Source: Gnetum montanum (lineage: Eukaryota; Streptophyta; Gnetopsida; Gnetales; Gnetaceae). From it: DNA of 64,000 nucleotides. A program made the position numbers and the translations under genes. Below the pieces are notes generated by a model. That model saw nothing but the letters and a program-made list of their open reading frames with translations. It did not search any database and had not been told where the DNA came from. Shown piece after piece: positions 21,900-32,430 of the stretch. The first letter of the stretch is position 1, and the number at the start of each line of letters is the position of its first letter. The DNA is taken from positions 257,635-321,634 of the forward strand of contig MNCI01033651.1 in NCBI GenBank assembly GCA_015680685.1, in the 5' to 3' direction.

Positions 21900-23800
21900 T
21901 GCAGATGTGAGATTATAAGGCAACATCCCTTAGGATGGTCATATTGGCATATCTTGCATCCACTATCATTATCTGTATCCGAATCCACAACCTCTTTTTT
22001 CTACTTCTCTCTTTTTTCTTTTTTCATATTGGCATATTGGCATATCTTGCATCCATATATTAGCATATTCTACTTCTCTCTTTTTTTTTCATGATCACTA
22101 CCTTGCTCTCTAGACTCTTCTACTACTTTGAGAACAGTTTGAAATCTCTTATCTAGGAAGTCCCACATTCGGTCTACCTTTGCCAATACTTCTGATGCCA
22201 ACTTTTACATAGGCAAAGTTTTCTTATTCACCATCTCTTCAAGTGGTGACTCTTCTTCATCATTACAAAATCTTACTCCCTTCTTTCGGAGGGAAGGATC
22301 TCTATTATATTCCTCCGCACTCTCTCTTTTCCTTAGCTCACCTTCTTCTTTAGCAACTTGCTCCAATAATCTTTGAACTTGATGGGTTAGAAGCTCAAAT
22401 AGCCTCCCTTAGGCATACATCCCAAGGGTTCTTCGCATTTTATGCCTAAGCCCATCTACAAGATGGCGTAGTTGATCCCTCTACGAATAACCATGGCGAG
22501 GACAACGATGTAATAGTGCATAATAGTGGCCCATGGCAGCATCCAAGGGTTCATGACCTCCTTGTTTCCATCCTTGGATTTTGTTTCGTAGGTTGGACAC
22601 TCAGGAGTATGTTTGGTACTTATCGTTGAACAATTCTAACATGGTACTCCACCTATGAATGGATTCCGGTTCTAAGGACTGATACCAACTCTCTGCTTCT
22701 TTGACTAGTGTTCGTGGGAACAACTTAAGTTTTTGCCATTCACTTTCTATGTTTTGTAAGGCACATGCATCATGAAAGGCTTGTAGATGATTTTGAGGAT
22801 CGGCGTTGTACCCCCCTTCAAATCGTGGGATGTTGTTCATGTCTAATCTCTTGATCCTACTATCTTTTTGGTACCTTTTTGGGATCCTAATAGCCTTAGT
22901 TATGTCTAGCATACTTTGAGTAGCGAGTAGGGGTTCATTGTGATCATCCTGTCTGTGGCGTCTATGATGCCTATGTTGTTCCTTACTCTCCCTTCTTTCA
23001 CGGTGTATTTCTCTAGAGTGCCCTCATCCCCTTTCTTGACTATTTTGTCTATGAATCCCGTTTCTCTTACCTTTATCCTCATGGTCTTTTTCCTTTTGAC
23101 TACATCTAGATCCTAAACGAGAGGGTGAAGGAGATGATGAAGGTGAAGAAGGAGGACCGTCATCATCTCGGTGCCTACTTCCTTCTCTTCAATGGTCGTA
23201 ACCTCGATCGTGGTTATAAGCGGAATGTTCATCTTTGTCATGTGTTCGTGTTTCTTTTTTAGACCCTTTATGTCTGTTGGTACCAAAATCCAGGTTATGG
23301 ATAGTTGAGTAAAGATTCTGATACACAACCCCTTGACCAAAGTCAATGGGAGGAACATCATTATGTGGGCAACTGCATGAGGTAGGTTCACCACCCTCAT
23401 TTTCGCTTAGGACATGTAGGACGTTCTGCAACAACTTTCCCTTCATGGATTCATGGCATCTCTCATGTTGCAAATCCCTTTGACGTTGTGCCTCCATGGA
23501 TTGATACTCTCTCAAGTCATGATCATGCACAACGTACTCTACCTGTAAGTGCTGCATACCAATTCGTGTAAGATCACAAAGAAGCATGCCCAAGACAGAG
23601 CGATTAGGAGGTAACACTATGTTACCTTCTAAGTCTTGCCAATGCAATTGTTCATCTTGGTGGAGGATAAAGGTAAATTTTGGTACATATTCATCGGGAT
23701 GAACATATATAACAAAACTATTGAGGGACTGGTGAATTATCATGTGTACTATAACTTCGATTGTTCCCTGTATCAAACTTAGGCTGTGAAACACTTTCGT
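21900..23800 (-). pseudogene. Element 1 gag
   Basis: Open pieces are 23794-23189 (201 residues, with LHWQDLEGNIVLPPNRSVLG) and 22912-22601 (103 residues, with MNNIPRFEGGYNADPQNHLQ and SWYQSLEPESIHRW), the latter being the retrotransposon-gag capsid core. Distally, CKICQYDHPKGCC near 21960-21925 is a zinc-knuckle-like Cys/His motif. Between 21948 and 22090 a CATATTGGCATATC-type word is repeated in a T-rich insert that disrupts the frame. The protein would bind RNA and build the particle. A Ser/Pro-rich tract lies near 23120. Confidence 0.8.
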
Positions 23801-23935
23801 ACAAATAAGAAGACATGATTATCTATTCAATGTGTAATATATTACTTTTTATTATTTTTCTTTAACCAACCCCAAGGGTTTGCTCCAACAATGTGAAAGA
23901 TTTCCTATGTTTTGGTTAGCGCACAAACAACAAAG

Positions 23936-23954
23936 TCCCTAGCAACGGCGCCAA
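23936..23954 (-). other. Element 1 primer-binding site (tRNA-Asp type)
   Basis: On the plus strand TCCCTAGCAACGGCGCCA, against the 3' end of plant tRNA-Asp(GTC), TCCCCGGCAACGGCGCCA: 16 of 18 match. It lies directly inside the 5' LTR and fixes the element's orientation as minus. Confidence 0.9.
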
Positions 23955-24765
23955 TGATGAGCGGCGAGGTATCCCTATGCTCAACCATACGAATACGAGC
24001 ATCCACGCACACTCTGGTCGAATTCCAAGGACTAAGTGCTTATGCGCCTTTGTGGAACAAGAATGGGTTGATCAATTGTTGTCTTCCCAAGCTTTCTTGT
24101 ATGTCACGATTGTATGGTTAAGTACACTTGAGGTATATGATTGTTATACTTTTTATGTGTTTTTATATCTTGTTGCTAATAAGGGAGGAGAGAGATAACT
24201 AAGTAACTAATTTAATTTAACTACTTATTAACTAGGCTCTAACTGATCCTAACACCAGTATCCATTCTCACTTGCCGTACACATCCTGAACCAGTGCAAC
24301 ACTACTGGGATTACCAAACACTAATCGTTACTAGGTTACCAAGTGTTACACGCATGCTCGAAGTGATCATACTGTGTGTGCTTACTTAGGAGAATTGCAG
24401 GGTGAGAGAGAATCATTAATTAACTAAGGAAAGCATTAAGTAACAGTAATTAACATTAATTAATCTATTTTTAATGCTACAAGGCTTATCACAAAGTTCA
24501 TCTTTATTGCCTACACAAGGTGTGCTTAGGTACACAATGCTCGAATAAAGATCTGTTCACTTTATGACTCCTACTGCAGGCACGCAAAAATAATTCTAAC
24601 TCTGAGAGGGAGAAAAGGCAAGAGTTTGGGTAAGGGACTAAGACTAACTCTCCAAACCAAGTGCGCCCACCTCTTATTTAAAGGTAATGAGGTAGGACAC
24701 GATATTGCATGGGAGCCCACGATATCATGGACATGATATCACGGGCACAATATCGCAGCTCATCA
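23955..24765 (-). repeat. Element 1, 5' LTR (811 bp)
   Basis: TGATGAG...CTCATCA, partner of 16353-17192. It is about 29 bp shorter, mainly in the GATATC-word tract near its right end. Confidence 0.95.
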
Positions 24766-24935
24766 CCCATGAAATCAATGCCCCAAATGTCGAAGGGTTC
24801 TAGTGGTTGAATCCATTGTTGAGGTCCCTCCATTTGAGCAGTCATTCCACCATCTCGTTGGCATCGTTCACAAGAGCAAATGTAATGGTGAGCATCTCTA
24901 AAGATTGTTGGCCAATAGTACCCTGCCATCAAGAT
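24766..24935 (-). pseudogene. Element 2 integrase, N-terminal part
   Basis: Minus strand from 24935: AGYYWPTIFRDAHHYICSCE followed by RCQRDGG gives the zinc-binding His/Cys region. Then LEPFDIWGIDFMG brings the first catalytic Asp of the integrase core. The next codons are cut off by element 1; the rest is at 16352 and below. The CCCAT at 24766-24770 is the right target-site duplicate. Confidence 0.85.
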
Positions 24936-25239
24936 TTTAATGGTTGTGCATCTCCCAGCATAGTTTCCTCCACAAGGACCTTCATGAGCATCTTGGAGAA
25001 TGCATAGTTAATCAGCATCAAGGATGCACCAATGAACCAGGTCATCAACACACACCTTGTAGAGGTGTCCGTTGATCTCCATGAAGTGTTTTACCTAGTA
25101 AAGAAACTATTGTTTCTTCCGATGGTCCAACCCTTGTGGCATTTCTTGGGTGAGAAGATAGGTGAGAATGTCATCATACCATTTAGGCTCATTGGAAATT
25201 ATTTAGTTATAGCCCTAGCAAAGAGGAGTTTGTTAGGAA

Positions 25240-25760
25240 ACATATCAAATAGTGGGCTTTCTTCCTCTTTGTTATCCCATCACAACCAAGATAAGTGATT
25301 AGCAACCACATTCTCACTGCCCTTTATATCTACCATCGTAAGATTGAATTCTTGCAAGATCACCAAACAACATATGACATAGGGCCTCACTGCTGGCTTG
25401 TTCATCAAGAAGCAGATGGCACTATGATCCATGTGCACAAACACCTTGTATCTAAGCACATAATGCTAGAACTTCTATAGAGAAAACACCACTTCCATCA
25501 ATTCTTTTTGTGTAGTGGTGTAGTTTAGTTGTGCATTCACAATTCTTCAACTAGCACAGTGGATGTAATATGGATGTTTTTTATTATCCATCTGCATAAG
25601 CACGACTCTCGAGGCATAGTTTGATGCATCCTTCATAACACGAAATGGTCTAGACCTGTCAGGTGCTTGTAGAATTAGAGTTTCTACAAGTTTTTCTTTT
25701 AGTTGTTGAAATACTTTTTCACATTCCATGGTCTAGATAAATGGAGCATCTATCTTTGTC
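25240..25760 (-). pseudogene. Element 2 RNase H
   Basis: Minus strand: MECEKVFQQLKEKLVETLIL then RPFRVMKDASNYASRVVLMQ (25729-25547) is the standard RT-RNase H connection with the catalytic-type DAS word. It is followed by NYTTTQKELMEVVFS, VFVHMDHSA and GSENVVANHLS, the later RNase H words including the Glu and Asp sites. A stop at about 25547 and others break it. Element 1 lacks this whole region. Confidence 0.8.
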
Positions 25761-25789
25761 AGCTCCACCAATGGCTTTGCGATCTTAGA

Positions 25790-26640
25790 GAAATTTTGTA
25801 TGAATCGTCGATAGTAGCTAGTATGTCCAAGGAATGATCAAACATCTTTAATAGTTTTTGATTGGTGGGTTTATTCCTTGGATGACCCTTATTTTCTTAG
25901 GATCTACCTCAATTCCTGCTTGTGATATTCTATGCCCTAATACCATGCCTTCCTAGACCATTAAATGACTCTTTTGCCAATTGAGCCACAAGTTGGTTTC
26001 AACACATCAGTTTAGCACTTGCTCAAGGAGGTCTAGGGCTTACTCAAATGTAGCTCCATAAGTGGAGAAGCCATCCATAAAGACTTCCATACCACTTCCA
26101 ATTTTCTATTGGAAAATGCTCAAAAGTAAGCGTTGGAATGTAGTAAGAGCATTGCATAGACCAAATGGCATCTTGCGATATGTAAAAGGCCCCCAAGAAC
26201 TCCTAAATGTTATTTTTTCTTAGTCTTCTAGTGTAATTTAAATTTGGTTATAGCCACTATAACTATCTAGAAAACTATAGTAGCAATTCCTAGATATTAT
26301 GTCCAACACCTGATCAACAAATGGCAATGGAAAATGATCTTTGAATGTTGCCATATTCAGTAGCCGAAAATCAATGTAGACCCACCACTTGCCACCTTTC
26401 TTTGGCACAATCATGAGTGGAATAACCCACTCACTATCTGCAATGGGATAAATGAGCCCTACCTTGAGGAGTTGTTCAATTTCCTCCTTGATGATCTACT
26501 TCAGCTTGGGGTTCAATCGCCTCTGTGGCTATCTCTTTGGCTTCATGGCCAGATCAGTGTAGATGCAATTCTGGCATATCCTAGGATCAATCCTTGTGAG
26601 TTTAGGATATGACCAAGCAAAAGCTACTGACTATTTTTAA
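25790..26640 (-). pseudogene. Element 2 reverse transcriptase
   Basis: Same order as in element 1: EWVIPLMIVPKKGG-type start near 26430, an LDSYSGYN-like word near 26270, FGLCNALT-like near 26155, and the FMDGFS-type active site near 26070 (second Asp changed). No long open frame survives. Similarity to 19500-20230 is clear over about 750 bp. Confidence 0.7.
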
Positions 26641-27092
26641 ACCACACCTAATAGCATCTTTTTCTACTCTGGAGGAAGATTGGCATTAATTATAACTGGG
26701 TTCCCATTTTTCAAAAACACATAGTCTATTCTGGTCGATAGCATTTTTAGTTCAAGGGGCTCTTGCTTAAAATTTTCAAGAATTGCTAACTCTTCCTAAT
26801 AAGTATTATCATTTGTATCATTAGAGAGTTGGTGATGAACTTACTCTAGTTCATCCATGCCTATGACATATGCGCATGTCAGGCTCTCAATCGGTTCCAT
26901 GTAAAGCGTGCTACTTTCAAAATCAGTGGTCAGCCACTAGGTGCTCTCCTATTTTATGGCTACTAGGTATAAACACCTTTGAATTTCTACTTCTGGTGCA
27001 CACTGCTTGCATGCAGAGATAGATGCTTGTTTCATAGCCTAGAGTTTCTGCACACAATTGCACCCTGTATTAATGTACGTGATGCATGGAAC

Positions 27093-27480
27093 TCACTTCT
27101 TCTTAATCTTTTCGAATGCATTTTCTTTGGATATTTCCAAGGAAATATCTCTGATGCCCATTCTTACATCAACGATGCTAAGCCATGTCATTCCCATGAT
27201 GATTGGCAAATCCCCTTTACAGTTCTCCACTTTGATCACTAGGAAATTAGCAGGATAAGACCATCCATAGATAGTGGTCACAATGTCTTCTACCAGTCCT
27301 AATGGAACAGTGATGGACTGGTCTGCCAATTCTAATATGATATTGCTCTTCTTTAAAGGAGGCAGGTCCCATGCAATATACATCTCTCATGAGAAATCAA
27401 ATTAACACTGAAACCTAAGTTAAGAAGAGCTTTATAGGATTCATTCCTAGCAATTTGTAAATAAATCAGAGGACTTCTAG
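27093..27480 (-). pseudogene. Element 2 aspartic protease
   Basis: The open stretch 27383-27093 carries AWDLPPLKKSNIILELADQ, SITVPLGLVEDIVTTIYGW and KGDLPIIMGMTWLSIVD. The active site upstream (about 27430-27400) is changed from DSGSS to a non-catalytic sequence, so the copy is dead. Confidence 0.75.
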
Positions 27481-27999
27481 TATCAGCTAATTTCCTAGAA
27501 AGGTTTTTAGCACAGATCTAATCAAATACGGTGTGAGTAAGCATAACAGTATGGATCCTAAGCGATGCTTGATTTGAAGGGGACTCAAAGGTATTTGAGA
27601 CAAAGGAAGATAAAGGAACAAGGTTGTCAATTGCAAGTGTATTTAACGGCTTAGGTGGACTGTGTGATCAGAAGAAAGGTCTTTTATTTGTGTTTTTGTG
27701 ATTGAGCTAGCAGTTCAACCTACATAGATGGAGCATGTAGTAGTTGTGCAGTTGGAGGAAGATGTGTAGAAATAGGAGGAGGATAAGGGTAAGAGGAGGT
27801 ATCCCTTCTTTCATATGGAGAATGAGTTTGATAATAGTCATAAGGGTGGTAGTAAGATTAGAAAGTAGAAACATGACTAGAGGAGTCATGTGGAGACAAG
27901 GGTTGCTAAACATGGCAACCATATGAATCAGGTTGTCGATAAGGGTATATTGCCTTGGTGGTGCCAACGCCCATGATTGTGGTTACTACCATTATTGAT

Positions 28000-29960
28000 A
28001 TTGCTCATATGGTTACAATGGAGCTCCACTTGGATAATATGGTTATTGTTAGTGGAACTACCTAAAATTACCTTGAGGGTAAGGTAATCTTCTGGATGAT
28101 TGCCTTTGTGTTAATTGTGGGTTCAAAGCATACACCCTAGACTCCTATAAGTGTGACACAATGGGGCAACATCCCTTAGGATATACATACTGGCAGATGT
28201 CACACCCACCATTATCGTCTAATTTGCTTTCCACAACCTCTTCTATCGTAGCAATCTTGCCCTTACCTTTGTGATAGGCACATTCAACTTCCTTGTGGCT
28301 CCTACACTCACAATCACTACCTTATTCTTTGGACTCTTCAGCAGTTTTTAGGACAGCTTGAAATTTGCTATCCATTGAGTCCCATAACTAATCAACCTTG
28401 GCTGTAATTTCATATTGGAATTTTTTGAATGGTAAGGTTTTCTTATTCACCACCTCATCAAATGCGTATTTGTCTTCATTGTCACAGAATCGAACCTCCC
28501 TCTTGCGAGTGGAAGCATCACAGTTATACTCTTCTATGCTTTCTCTTTTTCTTAATTCACCCTTCTCTTTGGCTACCTACTCAATTAATCTTTATATTTG
28601 ATGGACACTTAATTCTGATAGTTGCCCTTGGGCATAGACACTAAGGGTTCTCCTCATTTCTAATTAAAGCCCGTCTACAATGTGGCAAAGTTGATCCAGT
28701 TGAGAATAACCATGGGCAGGACATTTGTGCATTAAGGAATAATATCGACAAATGACAATGTCGAAGGGTTCATGTATTCCTTGTTTCCATCCTTGGATTT
28801 GCCTTCTCAAGTTGGACACTCTAGAGTATGTTTAATATTTGTCATTGAACAGTTCAAGCATGGTGCTCCATCATCTAATTGATTCCGACTCTACGGACCA
28901 GTACCAGTTTTTTGCTTCTTTGATGAGTGTCCATGGGAACAACTTAAGTTTTTACTACTTATTCTCTATGTTTTTCAAGGCACATGCATCTTGAAAAGCT
29001 TTAATATGGTTCTACATATCAGAGTTATATCCCCCCTCAAGCCGAGGAATATTATTCATGTCGAGCCTTTTGATTTGACTATCCTTTACATGCCTTGTTG
29101 GAATTCGTACTACCTCTATGATATTAAGCATACTTCAGGTAGCAAGCAAAGGCTCATTGGGATCTTGATCATGGTGTCTATGATGCCCTTTACTACCCCT
29201 TTGTTCATGGCAATGTGCCTCTCTTAAATGTCCATGCCCTTGTTCTTGCCTTTCCCGATGGTCATTTTGGTCATTTCAGCCCCATCGGTCATTTTGATCA
29301 CCTCCATCACAGTCTCATCTTCTACAATTGCAATCAGAGCCACAAGAAGAAGAGGAAGATAATGACGAAGGGGAAAAGGAAGGAGGACTAGCACCATTAC
29401 AATGCCTACTACCACCTCTTCAGTGATCACAACCATGATCACAATCTTGTTTCTTGTCCTTATCCTTGCCTTGACTTGCCTCTTTGGATCCTACTTTATC
29501 ATTGGATCCATTCTTACCATAACTAGGATTATGGATTGTGGACTGCAGGTTCTAGTTTTGACCTCCATCATTGAAGTCAAAGAGAGGAATTTCATTGAAT
29601 GGAAAACCCGTAGAGAAGGATTCCCCACCATCATTTTGATACAACAAGAATGAGGAATCATTAAATCCTTTTTCCTTCACAAGTTCATGGCGTTGCTCTA
29701 ACTGGCAATCCCGAAGATGTTGTGCCTTAGTGGGATAATAATCCCTAGCATCACTATCTTACACAACATACTCAACATGATGTTCCTAAAGACCCATATG
29801 GATAAGTGCTTATTGAAGCATTGTAGGAATGGATTGATCGAGTGGCAACACAATGTTGTCCTCCATGTCATGCCACTGTAGCTATTCATCTTAATGTAAG
29901 ATGAAGGTGAAGTTGGGTATATACTCATCAATATGAGCATATACCATTTAATATTATTGA
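28000..29960 (-). pseudogene. Element 2 gag
   Basis: Follows the gag of element 1 from its N-terminal LPLDQS...LHWQDLE equivalent (near 29840-29880) through a Ser-rich acidic tract near 29340-29380, the capsid core near 29050-28650 and a Cys/His-type word near 28200-28150. Only pieces of 60-80 codons remain open. Confidence 0.65.
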
Positions 29961-30161
29961 GGCACTAGCTGATGAGCTCCATCAAACTTGGGTGGAGAAT
30001 CAGTGCTATGAGAAGAATACATTTTATGTTAGAGAAATAAAAATCACAGTGTGCTCCTAAATACTATTGTAGTAATCTTAAGATGTGATATGACTCTAAG
30101 GTTCATTCCAATGATTTAAATAATTTCACTAAGTCCTAAATATCGCATAAAACAACCAAAA

Positions 30162-30182
30162 GATCCTTGGCAATGATGCTAA
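30162..30182 (-). other. Element 2 primer-binding site (tRNA-Asp type, decayed)
   Basis: Plus-strand GATCCTTGGCAATGATGCTA against tRNA-Asp GATCCCCGGCAACGGCGCCA. All six differences are C-to-T or G-to-A, the pattern expected from deamination of methylated cytosines. Confidence 0.8.
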
Positions 30183-30681
30183 TGATGAGTGACAAGGTAT
30201 CCCTATGCCCAACCATACNNNNNNNNNNNNNNNNNNNNNNNNNNNNNNNNNNNNNNNNNNNNNNNNNNNNNNNNNNNNNNNNNNNNNNNNNNNNNNNNNN
30301 NNNNNNNNNNNNNNNNNNNNNNNNNNNNNNNNNNNNNNNNNNNNNNNNNNNNNNNNNNNNNNNNNNNNNNNNNNNNNNNNNNNNNNNNNNNNNNNNNNNN
30401 NNNNNNNNNNNNNNNNNNNNNNNNNNNNNNNNNNNNNNNNNNNNNNNNNNNNNNNNNNNNNNNNNNNNNNNNNCCTTCTATGTGCACTTAGAAAATATTC
30501 TAACTCTAAAGAGAATAAACTATAAGAGCTTCGCTACTTTGACTAAAAACTAACAAAAATTGATATCAAAATCGTGAGCCTGAGCGCTATATTTATAGGC
30601 CAGCATATACCCCCAATGTTAGATACTCGACGTCGCATCAAGGCCCCAACATCGGAGTAGATGAAAACATGCTTTTCATCA
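30183..30681 (-). repeat. Element 2, 5' LTR (incomplete, holds an N gap)
   Basis: Starts TGATGAGTGAC and ends TTTTCATCA. 30475-30681 matches the end of the left LTR. The partner is 824 bp, so the 255-N gap stands for roughly 580 missing bases. Confidence 0.85.
30219..30473. other. Assembly gap (255 N)
   Basis: Run of N inside the 5' LTR of element 2; its length does not fit the partner LTR. Confidence 0.99.
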
Positions 30682-30686
30682 CCTTG
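30682..30686 (+). other. Target-site duplication CCTTG, right copy (element 2)
   Basis: Matches 12744-12748. The sequence after it is the leader of element 3. Confidence 0.85.
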
Positions 30687-30775
30687 AATAAAATATTATT
30701 ATTTTTAAATGATAGTTCATTTTATCTTTAACAATGATCTCTGAATGATCTTAATTATCTAAAACACTAGTACTA

Positions 30776-30795
30776 GTCCCAAACAATGATGCCTA
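30776..30795 (-). other. Element 3 primer-binding site (strongly decayed)
   Basis: GTCCCAAACAATGATGCCTA stands directly before an LTR start TGATGAA, and aligns with the tRNA-Asp end with several changes, mostly transitions. Confidence 0.6.
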
Positions 30796-31639
30796 TGATG
30801 AATAGTGGAGTAATCCTATGTCCAACGATACAAATCATAAGCATTCGTGTACGATTTTATCAAGTTCCATGGACTAACAATGGTTAGAAGTCTTAGATAG
30901 TCAAGTGATAAATCATTGATCATTATCTTCTTGATCATACTTATATGGGCTCAAGTTGTATGGTTAAGTGTGTCTAAGGTATATGATTGGACTATAATAT
31001 TAAATTATTTAAAATATAAAAATATTAATATAATTAAACTAAGTGTGAAAATTAAATCTAATCTAGCCTAAGAATAAAGTATCTATTCTTGACTTGTCAT
31101 ACACATCCTGAACATGTGCCAACACTACTAGTTTATCAAGTGTTTCACCCTTGAATATACTAAGTGATTCATCATCATTGGGATTACCAAGTATTAGCAT
31201 GGTTAAGCTCAAAGTCATTTGTATTCATGCGAATTACTTATCTGTGATGAAGGAAAATAATTAACTACATGCATCAAAAGTAAACGAGTGCTTAAAGTAA
31301 ATTGCAATAAAAGAAATTAAATGCTAAGTCAAGTGCAACAATGGATAAAATAAATCTTAATTTTATTATCATCATGCAAGTGTGTCTAGGTTCATCAAGC
31401 ACTCGAATAAAGCTTTATTTAATCTCTCTTCAATCTATGCTACAGGTACTCATTGAAAAAAATTCTAACTTCTACAAAATTAAATTGATGGAGTTTCACT
31501 AAGGGATGATTGAATGATATCATTAATGCAATGGGTGCATGCATTTATATAGGTATTTATGAAGCTTGCATCAACATTGATGCTTTGATGAAGCTAGAGT
31601 TACGTCAATGCTAATGTATCGACACGAATTACTAAATCA
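30796..31639 (-). repeat. Element 3, 5' LTR (about 844 bp)
   Basis: Starts TGATGAATAGTGGAGTAATC, matching the start of the other LTRs. It keeps the family words CCTATGTCCAACGATAC, CATACACATCCTGAAC and TTATATAGG at matching distances. The right end (…AAATCA at 31639) is chosen by length and CA ending; no partner LTR exists in the window to prove it. Confidence 0.65.
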
Positions 31640-32430
31640 ATGTTTATCGACATGAAAAAAAGAAAGATTTATGTTTATATTAATCTTATTTACTTTTTTT
31701 AAATAATTGGTGTAATATGGAAGTAAATATTTTATATTTATTATCAAATTACCATAATTTTAATAATTATACAAACACAAGAATGTTGACATTTGTTTAC
31801 TAGTGATAATTGCATTGACATAGGAATAATTATTTGAAATGTTAATATACAACAAATTTATGTTATATGGAATATTTGTATTAAATATAAGACTTTCTTT
31901 GTGAAAATTGAATATAATAATGGTTAATTGTATGAAGTAAACTAATATAGTATTTGATACATGAAAACATGATAGCAAATTTATGAAGAGTTCATGTTTT
32001 GTATTTATCTCTATGAATCATAGTGAGTATGCCAATCTTCATTATATTATTATTTTCCACTCAAAAGTTATGTATATTGTGAACATGCTATGTTAATTTT
32101 GTGCTCATAGTGTATTGAAGTAGAATGAAATATGAAAATGACTATTTTAGTGCATATAGCATGATATGGACTTTATTTTACAATAGGTTAATATCCATTA
32201 GATCCTAGTGGGTTATGACACTACAAGAAATCAATAGTGGTGTATTTGGAATCTCTCATCATAATAAATTAGAAATTGTAAGATTTTTATATGAAATGCC
32301 ATTAAAAATCTAGAAATGTTACTATTCATACCCAATTGTGGTGTTTTATAAAAAATACTACATTTGAGTATAATAGTGACATCTACCAACATCCCTGTTG
32401 TTCAATAGAAATTAATTATATTTTATTTAT
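31640..32430. other. AT-rich stretch, no gene seen
   Basis: Only short open frames and no recognised repeat. Confidence 0.5.

Larger units (their letters stand above)
16353..24765 (-). mobile_element. Element 1: youngest nested Ty3/gypsy element, RNase H and integrase deleted
   Basis: 8,413 bp on the minus strand, bounded by LTRs (5' 23955-24765, 3' 16353-17192) with perfect TGATGAG/CTCATCA ends and a perfect 5-bp target-site duplication CCCAT. The primer-binding site at 23936-23954 matches the 3' end of plant tRNA-Asp with two changes in 18. Gag, protease and RT are recognisable, but after the RT active site the sequence jumps near 19240 into the 3' non-coding region. RNase H and integrase are absent, so it is a non-autonomous derivative that would need a relative's integrase. 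Part of its RT is duplicated around an N at 19844 (see findings). Confidence 0.9.
12749..30681 (-). mobile_element. Element 2: Ty3/gypsy Athila/Tat-type element with element 1 nested in its integrase
   Basis: The element lies on the minus strand: 5' LTR 30183-30681 (with an N gap), tRNA-Asp-type primer-binding site 30162-30182, gag, protease, RT, RNase H, integrase (interrupted at 16352/24766), non-coding 3' region, 3' LTR 12749-13572. The 5-bp target-site duplication CCTTG is perfect. Without element 1 and its duplicated site it is about 9.5 kb plus gap, a normal size for the clade. The order protease-RT-RNase H-integrase is that of Ty3/gypsy. Reading frames are broken throughout. It is older than element 1 because it hosts it and its primer-binding site is more decayed. 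Confidence 0.85.
5860..31639 (-). mobile_element. Element 3: oldest Ty3/gypsy Athila/Tat-type element, truncated and split
   Basis: Its parts are 5860-6852 and 9949-12748 to the left of element 2, and 30682-31639 to the right. Read on the minus strand it runs 5' LTR (30796-31639), primer-binding site, short leader, [element 2 inserted], gag (about 12640-10800), protease (about 10270-9949), [virus-like block], and RT (about 6540-5860). RNase H, integrase and the 3' LTR are missing, so the left end is truncated. Every coding part is riddled with stops and is more diverged than in elements 1 and 2, which agrees with its being the host of both. Homology to elements 1 and 2 was judged by eye over gag, protease and RT. 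Confidence 0.7.
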
